This document shows, one piece after another, positions 31,808 through 40,058 of a DNA stretch of 64,000 bases (positions are counted from its first letter, which is position 1; every line of letters starts with the position of its first letter). The notes beneath the pieces are model-generated. The model did not search any database, had not been told where the DNA came from, and saw only the letters and a program-made list of their open reading frames with translations. Position numbers and translations under genes: made by a program. The stretch is taken from NCBI GenBank assembly GCA_016790635.1, contig JAEUOR010000074.1, forward strand, positions 124,001 to 188,000. Reading direction: 5' to 3'. This DNA comes from Burkholderiales bacterium (GTDB taxonomy: Bacteria; Pseudomonadota; Gammaproteobacteria; Burkholderiales; JAEUOS01).

Positions 31808-32725
31808 TCATGCGTAGACCACCAGGCATCGGACCTCGATGCTCTCGCGCGGCGGCGCCTCCGCCGGGGCCGCGGGATGGTCGAACGCCGCATGCGGCGT
31901 GAAGCGCGCGACGCCGCCAAGCTGCGCGTCGTATTGCTTGAACACCAGGGCTTCGTGGCGATCCATGGCTGAGAAGTAGGACCAGCGATGCGCAGGCGAA
32001 AACGTGGCGAGGTAAATTTCACCGGTACGTTGCGGATAGCGCACTTCGCTTGCCACCAGATCCCGGGCCACCACGCTGCGCGCGTCGCAAACCGCCAACG
32101 GGGTATCGAGTATCGGTCCCTTGATGGAACGCCAGATGTTCACGATGGCGTAGCGTCCGACGCGGGCCGCCCGCGCCCGGTCGTTCAGCACCAATTCCAG
32201 GCGCGTGCGCCCCGAGGCTTCGGTGTAGTCGTTGTGAATGCGGCCGTTGGCGGCCGGACGGCCGTCGGCGCCGCGGCGCCCGAAGCTCAGTGGAGCACGA
32301 TTGGCCTCGCTCTTGCGCAGCAGATGATCGAAGACGTAGGCTTCACTTGCACCGGTGACCGCGAGGGCCAGTTCGGCACATTCGGCGTAGTAGTCGGCTT
32401 TGACCGCGTCTTCGTCCGTGAAGTCTGCCACGCTCGACGGCGCGTCCCGCAGTTCGAACCCTTCGCGATCGACGTTGGGGACACCGACCGCATCACGGCC
32501 ATCCCGGATCGGGACCGTGCGCAGCTCGTACTCGGCACTCTCCCAGGGCAGGCCGGGAGGCGGTTGGAAAGCATAGCTGACGGGGCGATCCTGACCGGGC
32601 CGCAGATAGTTGAGGCCGGCGTAGACCGGCGTGCGCTGTCGCGCGCTTGTCAGCGACGAGGCCGCATCAGCCTTCACGAGCGTGTCCGGTTCGATCGACG
32701 CGTTCACGCAGCTTGCCCCACTCAT
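31808..32725 (-). CDS. CmcJ/NvfI (AsaB-like) family oxidoreductase
   Basis: Protein of 305 residues in the CmcJ/NvfI/AsaB family, related to Fe(II)-dependent dioxygenases and gibberellin desaturase-like proteins. Diagnostic features are GRIHNDYTEASG (likely metal His/Asp), NIWRSIKGPILDTPLAVCDA and FSPAHRWSYFSAMDRHEALVFKQYD near the C-terminus. The ATG overlaps the stop of the GFA gene (ATGA). Known fungal and actinomycete relatives act in secondary metabolism; the bacterial role here is unknown. Confidence 0.82.
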   Translation of the reverse strand: MSGASCVNASIEPDTLVKADAASSLTSARQRTPVYAGLNYLRPGQDRPVSYAFQPPPGLPWESAEYELRTVPIRDGRDAVGVPNVDREGFELRDAPSSVADFTDEDAVKADYYAECAELALAVTGASEAYVFDHLLRKSEANRAPLSFGRRGADGRPAANGRIHNDYTEASGRTRLELVLNDRARAARVGRYAIVNIWRSIKGPILDTPLAVCDARSVVARDLVASEVRYPQRTGEIYLATFSPAHRWSYFSAMDRHEALVFKQYDAQLGGVARFTPHAAFDHPAAPAEAPPRESIEVRCLVVYA

Positions 32726-33159
32726 CGCCCGGTCCCGCCGGTGCGGAAGGTCGGGACCGGACGATCGGGAAGCCCGTCGTAGCGCGGGAGGGCATCGGAG
32801 ATCTCGTGCCACGGTGCCTTGCTGCCGACGAAGACATGGCAGATCGGCCGCGCACCCGGATCGTCGTCGAGCACGCCGAGCGCGAGGCCCATGACACGGG
32901 GGTTGTCGTCAAACCTCGTCAACAAATTGGACCCGCAGACCGAGCAGAAGCCGCGGTGTTGGCCGGCCGAAGACTCGAAATAGCGGACCAGCTGCTCGCC
33001 GCGGGTCCAGCGAAAGTCCGCCGCACGCACCTTCCCACGCGCCCGGAACGCCGAACCGTGCGCCTTGCGGCACATGGAACAATGGCAGTACAAAAGATCG
33101 ATGACGGTACCGTCGATCTCGAATGCGACACCCTGACAAAGACAGCTTCCTTTCAGCAT
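32722..33159 (-). CDS. GFA-family (glutathione-dependent formaldehyde-activating-like) zinc protein
   Basis: GFA-domain protein of 145 residues. Zinc ligands are seen in GSCLCQGV, CHCSMCRKAHG and GFCSVCGSNLL. AGGAG lies upstream of the ATG. It is translationally coupled to the CmcJ/NvfI-like gene. A second GFA gene at 38224-38631 is similar enough (MLxGSCLCxGV, CHCSMCRKAHGxAFR, PGxxPxxHVFxxSKAPWH) to be a paralogue. The family name is historical; most members do not act on formaldehyde. Confidence 0.9.
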   Translation of the reverse strand: MLKGSCLCQGVAFEIDGTVIDLLYCHCSMCRKAHGSAFRARGKVRAADFRWTRGEQLVRYFESSAGQHRGFCSVCGSNLLTRFDDNPRVMGLALGVLDDDPGARPICHVFVGSKAPWHEISDALPRYDGLPDRPVPTFRTGGTGR

Positions 33160-33339
33160 GCGTACTCCTGAATGATTGCGGCGGGGGACGCGGGAGACCC
33201 AGTCGAGCGGTACGGGTCTTGTATCGCGCAGTCGATTTGAAGCGATAGCGGGGCGCGGTTCAAACGACATTTCCGTCGTGTTCGCATGCGCCGAACGCAT
33301 GTCGCGGGTCCGAAGCATGGTTCCCGCGGACCGACGTTG

Positions 33340-34536
33340 TCACCGGACACCTGGCGCACCTTGCGGCATGGAACTCCGCGTCGCAGCCCAGAACACGAAC
33401 GCCAACAGGCTCACTCCGGCGCCGGCAATGCATACGCCGCTCCAGCCGCTCCGCGCATACACAAACGTCGAAACGATCGCGCCAGCGCCACAGCCAATGG
33501 AATAGAAGATCATGTAGCCGGCCGTCAGCCGGCTCTGGGCCTCAGGCCGCTGGCGCCCGATCAGCGATTGACTCGACACGTGTACGGCCTGCAGGCCAAA
33601 GTCGATCAGTACGACCCCGACGACCAGCCCCCAAAGCGAGTGCGGCAGCATCGCGGTCGGCAGCCACGACAAAAGCATGATGCCCAACGCGACGCCGGTC
33701 GTGCGCTCCGCGCGACCACGATCCGCCTGCCTGCCTGCGCCTGCCGCCCCCAGGGCACCCGCCGCTCCGGCAAGACCGAACAGGCCGATCTCGGTGAGGG
33801 AAAGCGAATGCGGCGGCGCCGACAGCGCCAGCGCCAGCGAATTGAGCAGGATGTTGATGGCGGCAAAGATCAGCATCGCCAGCACAGCGCGGACCCGCAG
33901 CGCCGGTTCTTCGGCGAACAGCCTGAACACCGAACCGATCAGGTGCGTATAGCGCACGCGCGCCGGCGTCGACTGGTCGCGCGGCATGGCGCGCAATAGC
34001 AGCAGCGCGATGCCGAAGGTGACACACGCTGACGTCAGGTAGACCGTGCGCCACCCGGCCAGGTCTGACAACGCCCCGGCGACGGTGCGCGCCAGCAGGA
34101 TGCCGATCACGATTCCGCTCGTGACGAGCCCTACCACCCGACCGCGCTCGTCCGGGTGCGCGGCTACCGCGGCATGGGCGACCATGACTTGCGTCACCAC
34201 CGCCAGCGCGCCCACCATCGCCATCGCGACCAGCAGGAAGGCAGCACTGGGCGCAAGCGCGGCCGCGGCCAATGCCAACGCCGATAGGGCCGATTGACCG
34301 GCGATGAGCTTGCGGCGATCGAGCAGATCACCCAGGGGCACGATCAGCAGCAAGCCCAGGCCGTAGCCGACCTGGGTCACGGTGATGATCATGCCCACCG
34401 AAGCGTGGCTGAAGCCGAATTCATCGGCCATGACCTCGAGCAGCGGCTGCGCGTAGTAGACATTGGCGACAGCCAGTCCGCATGCGAGCGCGAAGATGAG
34501 CGCGGTGCCCCGCGGGAAGCCTGGTCGGCCGGTCAT
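33340..34536 (-). CDS. MFS transporter (YnfM/arabinose-efflux-like)
   Basis: Major facilitator permease of 398 residues with about 12 membrane segments. It begins ALIFALACGLAVANVYYAQPLLEVMADEF, typical of the YnfM-type drug/arabinose efflux group, and has the loop 2-3 motif GDLLDRRKLIAG. It starts one base after the dienelactone-hydrolase-like gene ends, so the two form an operon under the divergent LysR regulator. It may export the hydrolase substrate or product. Confidence 0.9.
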   Translation of the reverse strand: MTGRPGFPRGTALIFALACGLAVANVYYAQPLLEVMADEFGFSHASVGMIITVTQVGYGLGLLLIVPLGDLLDRRKLIAGQSALSALALAAAALAPSAAFLLVAMAMVGALAVVTQVMVAHAAVAAHPDERGRVVGLVTSGIVIGILLARTVAGALSDLAGWRTVYLTSACVTFGIALLLLRAMPRDQSTPARVRYTHLIGSVFRLFAEEPALRVRAVLAMLIFAAINILLNSLALALSAPPHSLSLTEIGLFGLAGAAGALGAAGAGRQADRGRAERTTGVALGIMLLSWLPTAMLPHSLWGLVVGVVLIDFGLQAVHVSSQSLIGRQRPEAQSRLTAGYMIFYSIGCGAGAIVSTFVYARSGWSGVCIAGAGVSLLAFVFWAATRSSMPQGAPGVR

Positions 34537-34537
34537 G

Positions 34538-35383
34538 TCAGCCCGCTTCGGCGCGCTTCGGGGCCGGGTTCCTCAAACGCTGGGCGAAGAACGCGAGTAT
34601 CTCGTCGCGCGCCTCGAGGGTCGGTTGACCGGCTTCATCGATCAGATGTACGGTGACGACACTGTGCGGGGTCGCCACGTGCCTGGCGAAGAACGACGGT
34701 ACCTCGGGGTTGGCCGCGCTGTCCGGCAGTACGCGCCCGACGAAGCGGGAGCCCAGCGCCTCGGTGTACGCGGCAAAGCGCTGCGCGCGGCAATACTTGT
34801 CGCCCGCGAAGCGGTACGCCAGGACCGTGAGGTTCTCCTGTTCGAGTCGTCGCCTGACGACGCGGGTCTCTTCAGGTGAGATCTCGATCCCGGCCGGATC
34901 GTTGAGCGGCAGCGAAGGCTGGGACAGGACCGGGGCAAGCACAGCCGGCTCCAGCATCATCGAGAGCGCGAAGTTTCCTGTCCAGCACATGCCGATGGCG
35001 CCGACGCCGGGGCCACCGCATTCCCGATGCGCGAGGCGCGCCAGCGCGCGCAGCCAACCGGTCACCGGACTCGACTGGTTGGATGTGAAGGCACGAAACT
35101 CGGCGCTGACGCAGGCGCGCTGGAATATCGCTGCGCCTTCGTCAGCGTCAGGTACCGCGCCGTCGCGTCCGAACAAGGACGGCATGTAGACCGTGAATCC
35201 GGCTTCGGCCACCCAGCGTGCGAAACGCGCCACGTGGGGGCTGATGCCCGGCATTTCGGTCATGACGACGACCGCCGGCCCGCTCCCCATGACATGCACC
35301 GTTTTGGTCACGTCGTCGAGTGTGATGCTGCGGGAGGCGAAATCGCCCAGATCGTCGTCTACGTCAAGTTTGCGTTGCTTCAT
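34538..35383 (-). CDS. Dienelactone hydrolase-family protein
   Basis: Alpha/beta-hydrolase of the dienelactone hydrolase family, 281 residues. The nucleophile is Cys133 in GMCWTGNFAL, as in DLH. A probable acid lies in the FAGDKYCR region and a base in ARHVATPHSVVTVH. The C-terminus VTVHLIDEAGQPTLEARDEILAFFAQRL is family-like. It is first in a two-gene operon with an MFS transporter and has a good promoter (35450-35478) under the divergent LysR regulator. Confidence 0.85.
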   Translation of the reverse strand: MKQRKLDVDDDLGDFASRSITLDDVTKTVHVMGSGPAVVVMTEMPGISPHVARFARWVAEAGFTVYMPSLFGRDGAVPDADEGAAIFQRACVSAEFRAFTSNQSSPVTGWLRALARLAHRECGGPGVGAIGMCWTGNFALSMMLEPAVLAPVLSQPSLPLNDPAGIEISPEETRVVRRRLEQENLTVLAYRFAGDKYCRAQRFAAYTEALGSRFVGRVLPDSAANPEVPSFFARHVATPHSVVTVHLIDEAGQPTLEARDEILAFFAQRLRNPAPKRAEAG

Positions 35384-35449
35384 TTCCTTGGGTTCCCGGT
35401 CAATGTCCTGTCCGGCGCTGCGTTTGGCGCACGGCGCGCACGGGACCTA

Positions 35450-35478
35450 GGTATAGCGCGACGCGATATCGGCGACAA
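35450..35478 (-). promoter_or_regulatory. Sigma70 promoter of the dienelactone hydrolase/MFS operon
   Basis: On the minus strand, -35 TTGTCG (35473-35478) and -10 TATACC (35450-35455) are separated by 17 bases. The -35 lies inside a small dyad CGACAA-N5-TTGTCG (35473-35489). The inferred start near 35443 is 65 bases from the centre of the adjacent LysR box. Confidence 0.6.
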
Positions 35479-35495
35479 ACGACTTGTCGGACCGT

Positions 35496-35520
35496 TTCAC
35501 ATTCCTGCTGCGAATGTGAA
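35496..35520. promoter_or_regulatory. LysR box (perfect 9-bp inverted repeat)
   Basis: TTCACATTC-N7-GAATGTGAA is a perfect dyad with the same TTC-N7-GAA (T-N11-A) core as the box at 3579-3601. It lies between the LysR gene and its divergent operon at about -65 relative to the operon's inferred start, the textbook LysR recognition position. Confidence 0.72.
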
Positions 35521-35678
35521 GCTTCCGCAATCTCGATTGAGCGCCGGCGCCGCGGGCTCTACGCTGCAGCCCTCACCAAGCCTGTCGACATCGACCGAGT
35601 TTGAACCCGCACCGCCAACGGCCCGTCGCCAAGTCCTGTGCTTCAATTGGTTTGACCCGGTTCGCGAAGAATCCCCGC

Positions 35679-36599
35679 ATGTCGTTACCCCTGGTTCGAC
35701 TCACGAGCATGGATCTGCTCCGCGGATTCGTCGCCGTCGGCCGACGCATGAGCATCACGCTCGCCGCCGAAGACCTGTGCCTGACCCAATCGGCGGTGAG
35801 TCGCCAGGTGCATGCACTGGAGGAACAACTGGGGGTGAAGCTGCTGGTGCGTTCGCACCGGGCCATCTCGTTCACGCTCGAAGGCGAGCGCCTGTTTCGC
35901 AGCGCGGACGGCGCGATTCAACAGCTACAGGACGTTCTTGGCGAGGTGCGCAAGAACGGCGTCCAGCGCCCTGTCACGATTGCCGCGAGCATCGGCGTGA
36001 CTGGATTGTGGTTGCTACCGCGCTTGGGACAGATCCAGAAGCGCCACCCGGGTATCGATATCCGCGTTTCGGCAAGCAATCGAATCTCCGACATGCGCAA
36101 TGAGGGCATTGACCTGGCGATCCGCTATACCACTCCCGGGCTGGTGCCTGCGGATGCCCTGCGACTGTTCGGCGAATCCCTGGCGCCGGTGGCCCATCCA
36201 TCATTGGGACTGGACGCACTGCGCTCCGCAAAGGATCTGGCGCGATACACCTTGCTCGACTTTGAGGAACCCAGACACCCGTGGCTTGGATGGAACGGCT
36301 GGATGAAGGACAAGGGTTGGGGCGGCGCAAAACTGTCCGGTGTACTCCGCTTCAACCAGTACGATCAGGTCATCCAGGCCGCTCTGGCAGGACAGGGCGT
36401 CGCGCTGGGCCGGCTGGAGCTGATCCTCCCGTTGCTTGAGCAAGGGCAACTGGTACAACTCGATACCCCGCTGGCCTCTTCGTCAAAAGGACGCTCAGGG
36501 CACGCCTATTGGCTGATTCACGCCGACGAGAAGCCGCGCGAGGCTGTCCGCAAGATCGCGCGATGGATCGAATCCGAAGCACGGCAGATCGGTATCTGA
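35679..36599 (+). CDS. LysR-family regulator (GcvA-like)
   Basis: LysR-type regulator of 306 residues, GcvA-like. HTH region LAAEDLCLTQSAVSRQVHALEEQLG at about residues 27-51, then a substrate-binding domain with SIGVTGLWLLPRLGQIQKRHPGIDIRV. The ATG at 35679 is chosen over an upstream TTG (35601) because the family N-terminus begins close to it. It is divergent from the hydrolase/MFS operon and is its probable regulator through the box at 35496-35520. Convergent with the isomerase gene downstream. Confidence 0.9.
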   Translation: MSLPLVRLTSMDLLRGFVAVGRRMSITLAAEDLCLTQSAVSRQVHALEEQLGVKLLVRSHRAISFTLEGERLFRSADGAIQQLQDVLGEVRKNGVQRPVTIAASIGVTGLWLLPRLGQIQKRHPGIDIRVSASNRISDMRNEGIDLAIRYTTPGLVPADALRLFGESLAPVAHPSLGLDALRSAKDLARYTLLDFEEPRHPWLGWNGWMKDKGWGGAKLSGVLRFNQYDQVIQAALAGQGVALGRLELILPLLEQGQLVQLDTPLASSSKGRSGHAYWLIHADEKPREAVRKIARWIESEARQIGI

Positions 36600-36671
36600 A
36601 CGCGCACATCATGCGCATCGACGGCATGGCGCTCCAGTCGAGCGGCCCGTGAAGCGCTGATCGCCATTGGT

Positions 36672-37265
36672 TCAGTGTGTACGAGCCCATTCGATTGCGT
36701 CTTCCAGCCTGTCGTCGCCCCAGAAGAGTTCGGTCCCGACCGTGAAGGACGGCGCGCCGAAGATACCGAGCGACTTGGCGCGTTCGGTATGTTGCCTCAG
36801 CTGACCCTTCACTTGGGCCGTCTGGGCGCGCGATACGACTTCTTCTGGCGACTGGCCCAAGGCGGCGAGTGTGGTCCCGATGTTTTCTTCCGTCCCGATC
36901 AATACGTTCTTGGTCCAATGGAGGGCGAAGACCCGCTCTGTGAAAGCGCGGCACCACCCTTCCTCTGCGGCGATGCACGCGATACGGGCAGTGGCCAGCG
37001 AGTTGACGGGATAGGTCGACGGTCTGGCGTACGGGACGCCGTGTCGACGCGCCCTTCGCTCGATATCTCGCCACATGTAGGCCGTCTTGCTGGGATACGG
37101 AAGAAATGGTCCCTGGTTCATTCCAAGATCCGCCATGATGGGCATGACGAAAAACGGTTGCCAGCGAACCTCGACCCCGGCTTCTGCCGCGAGCGCTCCG
37201 ATTCGCGCCACCGATAGGTAGGTGTACGTGCTGCCATACTCGATCCAGAAGTCGATGGGTTGCAT
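36672..37265 (-). CDS. 2-hydroxychromene-2-carboxylate isomerase/DsbA-family protein
   Basis: DsbA-fold isomerase-like protein of 197 residues. The N-terminus IDFWIEYGSTYTYLSVARI and the C-terminal GIFGAPSFTVGTELFWGDDRL fit the 2-hydroxychromene-2-carboxylate isomerase family. It has Ser at the thiol position (GSTYTY). It is one of two such genes in the window and clearly divergent from the first. Neighbours are a TSUP permease and a GFA protein on the same strand. Confidence 0.85.
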   Translation of the reverse strand: MQPIDFWIEYGSTYTYLSVARIGALAAEAGVEVRWQPFFVMPIMADLGMNQGPFLPYPSKTAYMWRDIERRARRHGVPYARPSTYPVNSLATARIACIAAEEGWCRAFTERVFALHWTKNVLIGTEENIGTTLAALGQSPEEVVSRAQTAQVKGQLRQHTERAKSLGIFGAPSFTVGTELFWGDDRLEDAIEWARTH

Positions 37266-37343
37266 GGTGTTGTGCTTCCAGGTGCCTACGTTTGCCTTCC
37301 GCCACGCGCTCCCGCGCGTCGGTTGCGAGGCATGGCTACGGAG

Positions 37344-38096
37344 CTAGTAAAAGGTTCGTGCGGCATTCGCAATGATGTATGCGCCGAGCAGCAGCAACGC
37401 GACGAAGAACACCGTACGAAACCGCTGCTCGGAAAGCCGCTTGCGGAGAAACTGCCCTGCCACCATGCCAATGATCGCCGGCACCACGGCGCTGGCGGAC
37501 ACGATCGTCTGCTCGGCGTTCAGTATCCTGGACTGCTGCAAAGCCAGGCCCAAAGCCACAGTCGAGGCAGTGAACAGCATGCCCATCGCTTGAATCAGGA
37601 CATCCCGGGAAAGCCCGATGGCCTGCAGGAACATCACGCCCGGCACCACGAACGACCCAGTCATTCCCGTGAGGACGCCATTGGCCGACCCGATCAAGGG
37701 CCCCGCCCATGCCTCGTGGCGAACGGGGATCGCCAACCTGATGCCTCCGAGGTTCACCACGGCGTACGTGACAAGCAGCACGCCGAGGAGCGCCGTCAGC
37801 AATGAAGGATTCAGGCGCGTCAGCGCCAACACCCCGATCCATACCGTGATCGTAGCCATCAGCAGGAACGGCCAGAGGCGGGCGAGAATGACCCTTGCGT
37901 TGCCGCCTACCGCCGACTGCCAGAGGTTCGTGACAAACGAGGGCACGAGCAACAAGGCCATCGCGGTCGGAAGATCCAGCGCAACAGTCAGCAGCGCCAA
38001 GCTGACGGTGGGCAGGCCCAGGCCGATGACGCCCTTCACGGCGCCCGCGAGCAAGAAAGTTCCCGCGACGAGAAGCAGTGTGGATGTTTCAAACAT
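37344..38096 (-). CDS. TSUP-family (TauE/SafE) membrane permease
   Basis: Predicted anion or sulfonate permease of the TauE/SafE (TSUP) family, 250 residues, eight hydrophobic segments in two repeats. LLVAGTFLLAGAVKGVIGLG is the first family motif and GSANGVLTGMTGSFVVPGVMF the second repeat. The start at 38096 is set by GGAGG eight bases upstream; the long upstream extension of the frame is not family-like. It may move an organosulfonate or another organic anion. Confidence 0.88.
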   Translation of the reverse strand: MFETSTLLLVAGTFLLAGAVKGVIGLGLPTVSLALLTVALDLPTAMALLLVPSFVTNLWQSAVGGNARVILARLWPFLLMATITVWIGVLALTRLNPSLLTALLGVLLVTYAVVNLGGIRLAIPVRHEAWAGPLIGSANGVLTGMTGSFVVPGVMFLQAIGLSRDVLIQAMGMLFTASTVALGLALQQSRILNAEQTIVSASAVVPAIIGMVAGQFLRKRLSEQRFRTVFFVALLLLGAYIIANAARTFY

Positions 38097-38223
38097 GTCG
38101 CCATGCCTCCGTTTGGCCAGTCGCCGGCTGCATTGCTGCAGGGCGTCCACGCCCGGCCGCGCCTGGCCCTTGTCAATTCTTCCAGATACGCCGCATCCGT
38201 GCCCGCCGGGCTGCGGCATGCTG

Positions 38224-38631
38224 CTAGGGCGCCTTGGTCGGGAGTTCGGGGAATTGCGGTAGTTCATCAGTGATATCGTGCCATGGCGCCTTGCTCGCTG
38301 CGAACACGTGCAACTTTGGCTTCCTGCCCGGATCGTCGTCCAGTGCGCCGAATGGCAGCCCGTAGACGGTGCGATCAAAATCAAAGCGGCTGAGCAGGGG
38401 CGACCCGCACACGCGGCAGAATCCTCGGTGGTTGCCTTGAGAGGATTCGTAGTACGTGACCAACGCCTCGCCTTGCACCCAACGAAAATCCGCTGCGTTC
38501 ACGCTTGCGCGGGTCCGAAATGCAGCTCCGTGCGCCTTTCGGCACATCGAGCAATGACAGTTCAATACGCCCCGCAGCGGCCCGTTGATCTCGTACCGCA
38601 CTCCGCCGCAAAGACAGCTGCCGCGCAACAT
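38224..38631 (-). CDS. GFA-family zinc protein (second copy)
   Basis: GFA-domain protein of 135 residues with zinc ligands in GSCLCGGV, CHCSMCRKAHG and GFCRVCGSPLL. It is a paralogue of the protein at 32722-33159, with most of the fold recognisably the same. It lies upstream of the TSUP gene on the same strand (127-base gap) and just downstream, in the array's direction of transcription, of the cassette array. The function is unknown. Confidence 0.9.
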   Translation of the reverse strand: MLRGSCLCGGVRYEINGPLRGVLNCHCSMCRKAHGAAFRTRASVNAADFRWVQGEALVTYYESSQGNHRGFCRVCGSPLLSRFDFDRTVYGLPFGALDDDPGRKPKLHVFAASKAPWHDITDELPQFPELPTKAP

Positions 38632-38702
38632 TCACGCCTCCTTACAGTCAACATCACCGACCTGCGCGGCTCGATCTGCAGAGGGCTTGATTCGCCCCAT
38701 GG

Positions 38703-38787
38703 TGCGAACTACCGCCGAGCATGACCGGCCCACCGCAGCAGCGCCCAAAGCCGCCGTCGCGGGTCCGTGATGATGCGCTGGTTAGAG
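38703..38787 (-). repeat. Degenerate attC-like site after the phosphatase gene
   Basis: The phosphatase stop codon lies in GTTAGAG (plus strand 38781-38787), preceded by GATGCGCTG, matching GATGCGATG-GTTAGGC at the better attC at 39309-39392. An 85-base span back to TGCGAAC (38703-38709) gives a similar site length, but the arms pair poorly. The stop also sits in a perfect dyad, GATGCGCT-N6-AGCGCATC (38772-38793). This is probably a decayed terminal attC. Confidence 0.35.
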
Positions 38788-39285
38788 CGCATCCTTTCCA
38801 TTCTGTGCGTACCGGGCAAGCCATTCGACTTGGATGGCCGTATCCGGCACCTTGATGCCTCGGCCACGGCTGATGCGGGTGAACACCTCAGCCTCGGGCA
38901 CGCCGAGATTGACGAGTACGCACCCTGCGATGAGCCCGGACCGGCCGATGCCTGCACGACAATGAATAGCGACGGCTTCTCCGCGGAGAAGGTCGGATTC
39001 AATGGACCGGACCAGCCGCGCAACCTCAAGCAGCGAGTCCGGGACACCCCGATCAGGGATGGGAAATGACGTAAAGCTCAGGCCATTCTCCTCGCACAGC
39101 CCAGCTTCTTCCGCAAGACCAAGTTCGTTTGCTTCGCGGGGCTCGAGCAAGGAAACGATTCGGTCTACTCCGTTCTGCCGGAAAGACCTAATTTCATCGC
39201 GCAACCAATAATCACCGCGGGGGCGCGGCATGACGGCCAGCCGAACTCCGTCAAGCTCTGGTACCCAGTAGATCTCGGCACGCAC
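38782..39285 (-). CDS. Dual-specificity/tyrosine phosphatase-like protein (cassette gene)
   Basis: Cysteine phosphatase of 167 residues with the full signature HCRAGIGRSG (HCxxGxxRS) and a general-acid loop candidate in PIPDRGVP. It is similar to bacterial dual-specificity phosphatase-like proteins. The likely start is GTG at 39285; an alternative ATG at 39312 lies inside the upstream attC core. Its stop codon falls inside an attC-like core, as is usual for integron cassettes. It may act in phosphotyrosine or phosphoinositide-like signalling, or as cassette-borne defence or stress cargo; unknown. Confidence 0.8.
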   Translation of the reverse strand: MRAEIYWVPELDGVRLAVMPRPRGDYWLRDEIRSFRQNGVDRIVSLLEPREANELGLAEEAGLCEENGLSFTSFPIPDRGVPDSLLEVARLVRSIESDLLRGEAVAIHCRAGIGRSGLIAGCVLVNLGVPEAEVFTRISRGRGIKVPDTAIQVEWLARYAQNGKDAL

Positions 39286-39308
39286 GATCTGCTGCGCTCT
39301 AGCGGCCC

Positions 39309-39392
39309 GCATAACCCGCCGCCGCGACACGCAGCGGCGCGGGTACCCAACAGCCCAGCTGTTGGGCGGTCGGGTTGATGCGATGGTTAGGC
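39309..39392 (-). repeat. attC recombination site after the GNAT cassette gene
   Basis: An 84-base imperfect dyad. Plus-strand ends are GCATAAC (39309-39315) and GTTAGGC (39386-39392). Inner arms AACCCGCC and GGTCGGGTT pair with one extrahelical T. The centre contains further hairpins, including CCCAACAG-N5-CTGTTGGG. The GNAT stop codon TAA lies inside GCCTAAC on the gene strand, the classic position of a cassette stop. Confidence 0.65.
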
Positions 39393-39950
39393 TTCACCCC
39401 GGCTCCACTCCGCATGCGAGATGACGTAAAGGCAGTGTCGGCGCAGAGGACTGCCCTCCGGTATGCCCGGATGATCAAAGTCTCGGCCCGTGTTGCGCAT
39501 GCCGATGCGCTCCATGACGGCGCGAGACGGCAAGTTCGTGAGCGAGGTAAACGACACGATTTCGGCGATGCCAAGCTGGCCAAAGCCCACAGACAAAGAC
39601 GCCTTGGCGCCCTCGGTGGCGTAGCCTTTGCCCCAGAACCGGCGTGCCAGGCGCCAGCCGACCTCGACGCACGGGGAGAACGGCAGTTGCCGGCGAGGCA
39701 CCGACAAGCCGACGAACCCGATGAACTCGCCTGATCCTTTGAGCTCGACGGCCCAGTTGCTCCAGCCGCGCTCTTCGAACTGAGTGCGCCAAGCGGTTAC
39801 GGTCGCTCGTGTTTGAGCCTCGGTCGCTCTAGCCGGGAAGTACCGCATGACTTCGAGATCAGCGTTCAAGGTGATGAATGGAGCGATGTGGCGCTCTTGC
39901 CACGCGACGAGTCTGAGGCGCTCGGTTTCGAACTCGATGATGGCCGGCAC
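39387..39950 (-). CDS. GNAT N-acetyltransferase (RimJ/RimL-like, cassette gene), GTG start
   Basis: RimJ/RimL-type GNAT acetyltransferase of 187 residues: IIEFETERLRLVAWQERHIAPF at the start, the acetyl-CoA region EVGWRLARRFWGKGYATEGAKAS and NLPSRAVMERIGMRN. The GTG at 39950 (PAIIEFETERLRL) is taken as the start from family alignment; no ribosome-binding site is visible. The TAA stop lies in the attC core. GNATs are among the commonest integron cassette genes; the substrate may be a small molecule, an antibiotic or a protein N-terminus. Confidence 0.85.
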   Translation of the reverse strand: MPAIIEFETERLRLVAWQERHIAPFITLNADLEVMRYFPARATEAQTRATVTAWRTQFEERGWSNWAVELKGSGEFIGFVGLSVPRRQLPFSPCVEVGWRLARRFWGKGYATEGAKASLSVGFGQLGIAEIVSFTSLTNLPSRAVMERIGMRNTGRDFDHPGIPEGSPLRRHCLYVISHAEWSRGEA

Positions 39951-39967
39951 TTGCGGTGGTCTGTGAA

Positions 39968-40048
39968 GCCAAACGACTGTGTTGAGCAGCCGAACATCAG
40001 CAAGCGAAGCGCCGCGGGTGGACGGTCTGCTCCACCACACGGTTAGGC
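39968..40048 (-). repeat. attC recombination site after the P-loop kinase cassette gene
   Basis: An 81-base imperfect dyad. Plus-strand ends are GCCAAAC (39968-39974) and GTTAGGC (40042-40048). Inner arms TGTGTTGAGCAG and CTGCTCCACCACA pair over about 12 bases with one extra base, the extrahelical base expected of an attC. The upstream gene's TGA ends 11 bases before the GCCTAAC core on the gene strand. Confidence 0.72.
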
Positions 40049-40058
40049 TTCGCGATGC

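Noticed and set aside
39309..39330. Upstream ATG (39312) or earlier codon as start of the phosphatase
   Set aside because: These codons lie inside the attC core of the preceding cassette; the GTG at 39285 leads directly into the family-like N-terminus. It is kept only as an alternative.
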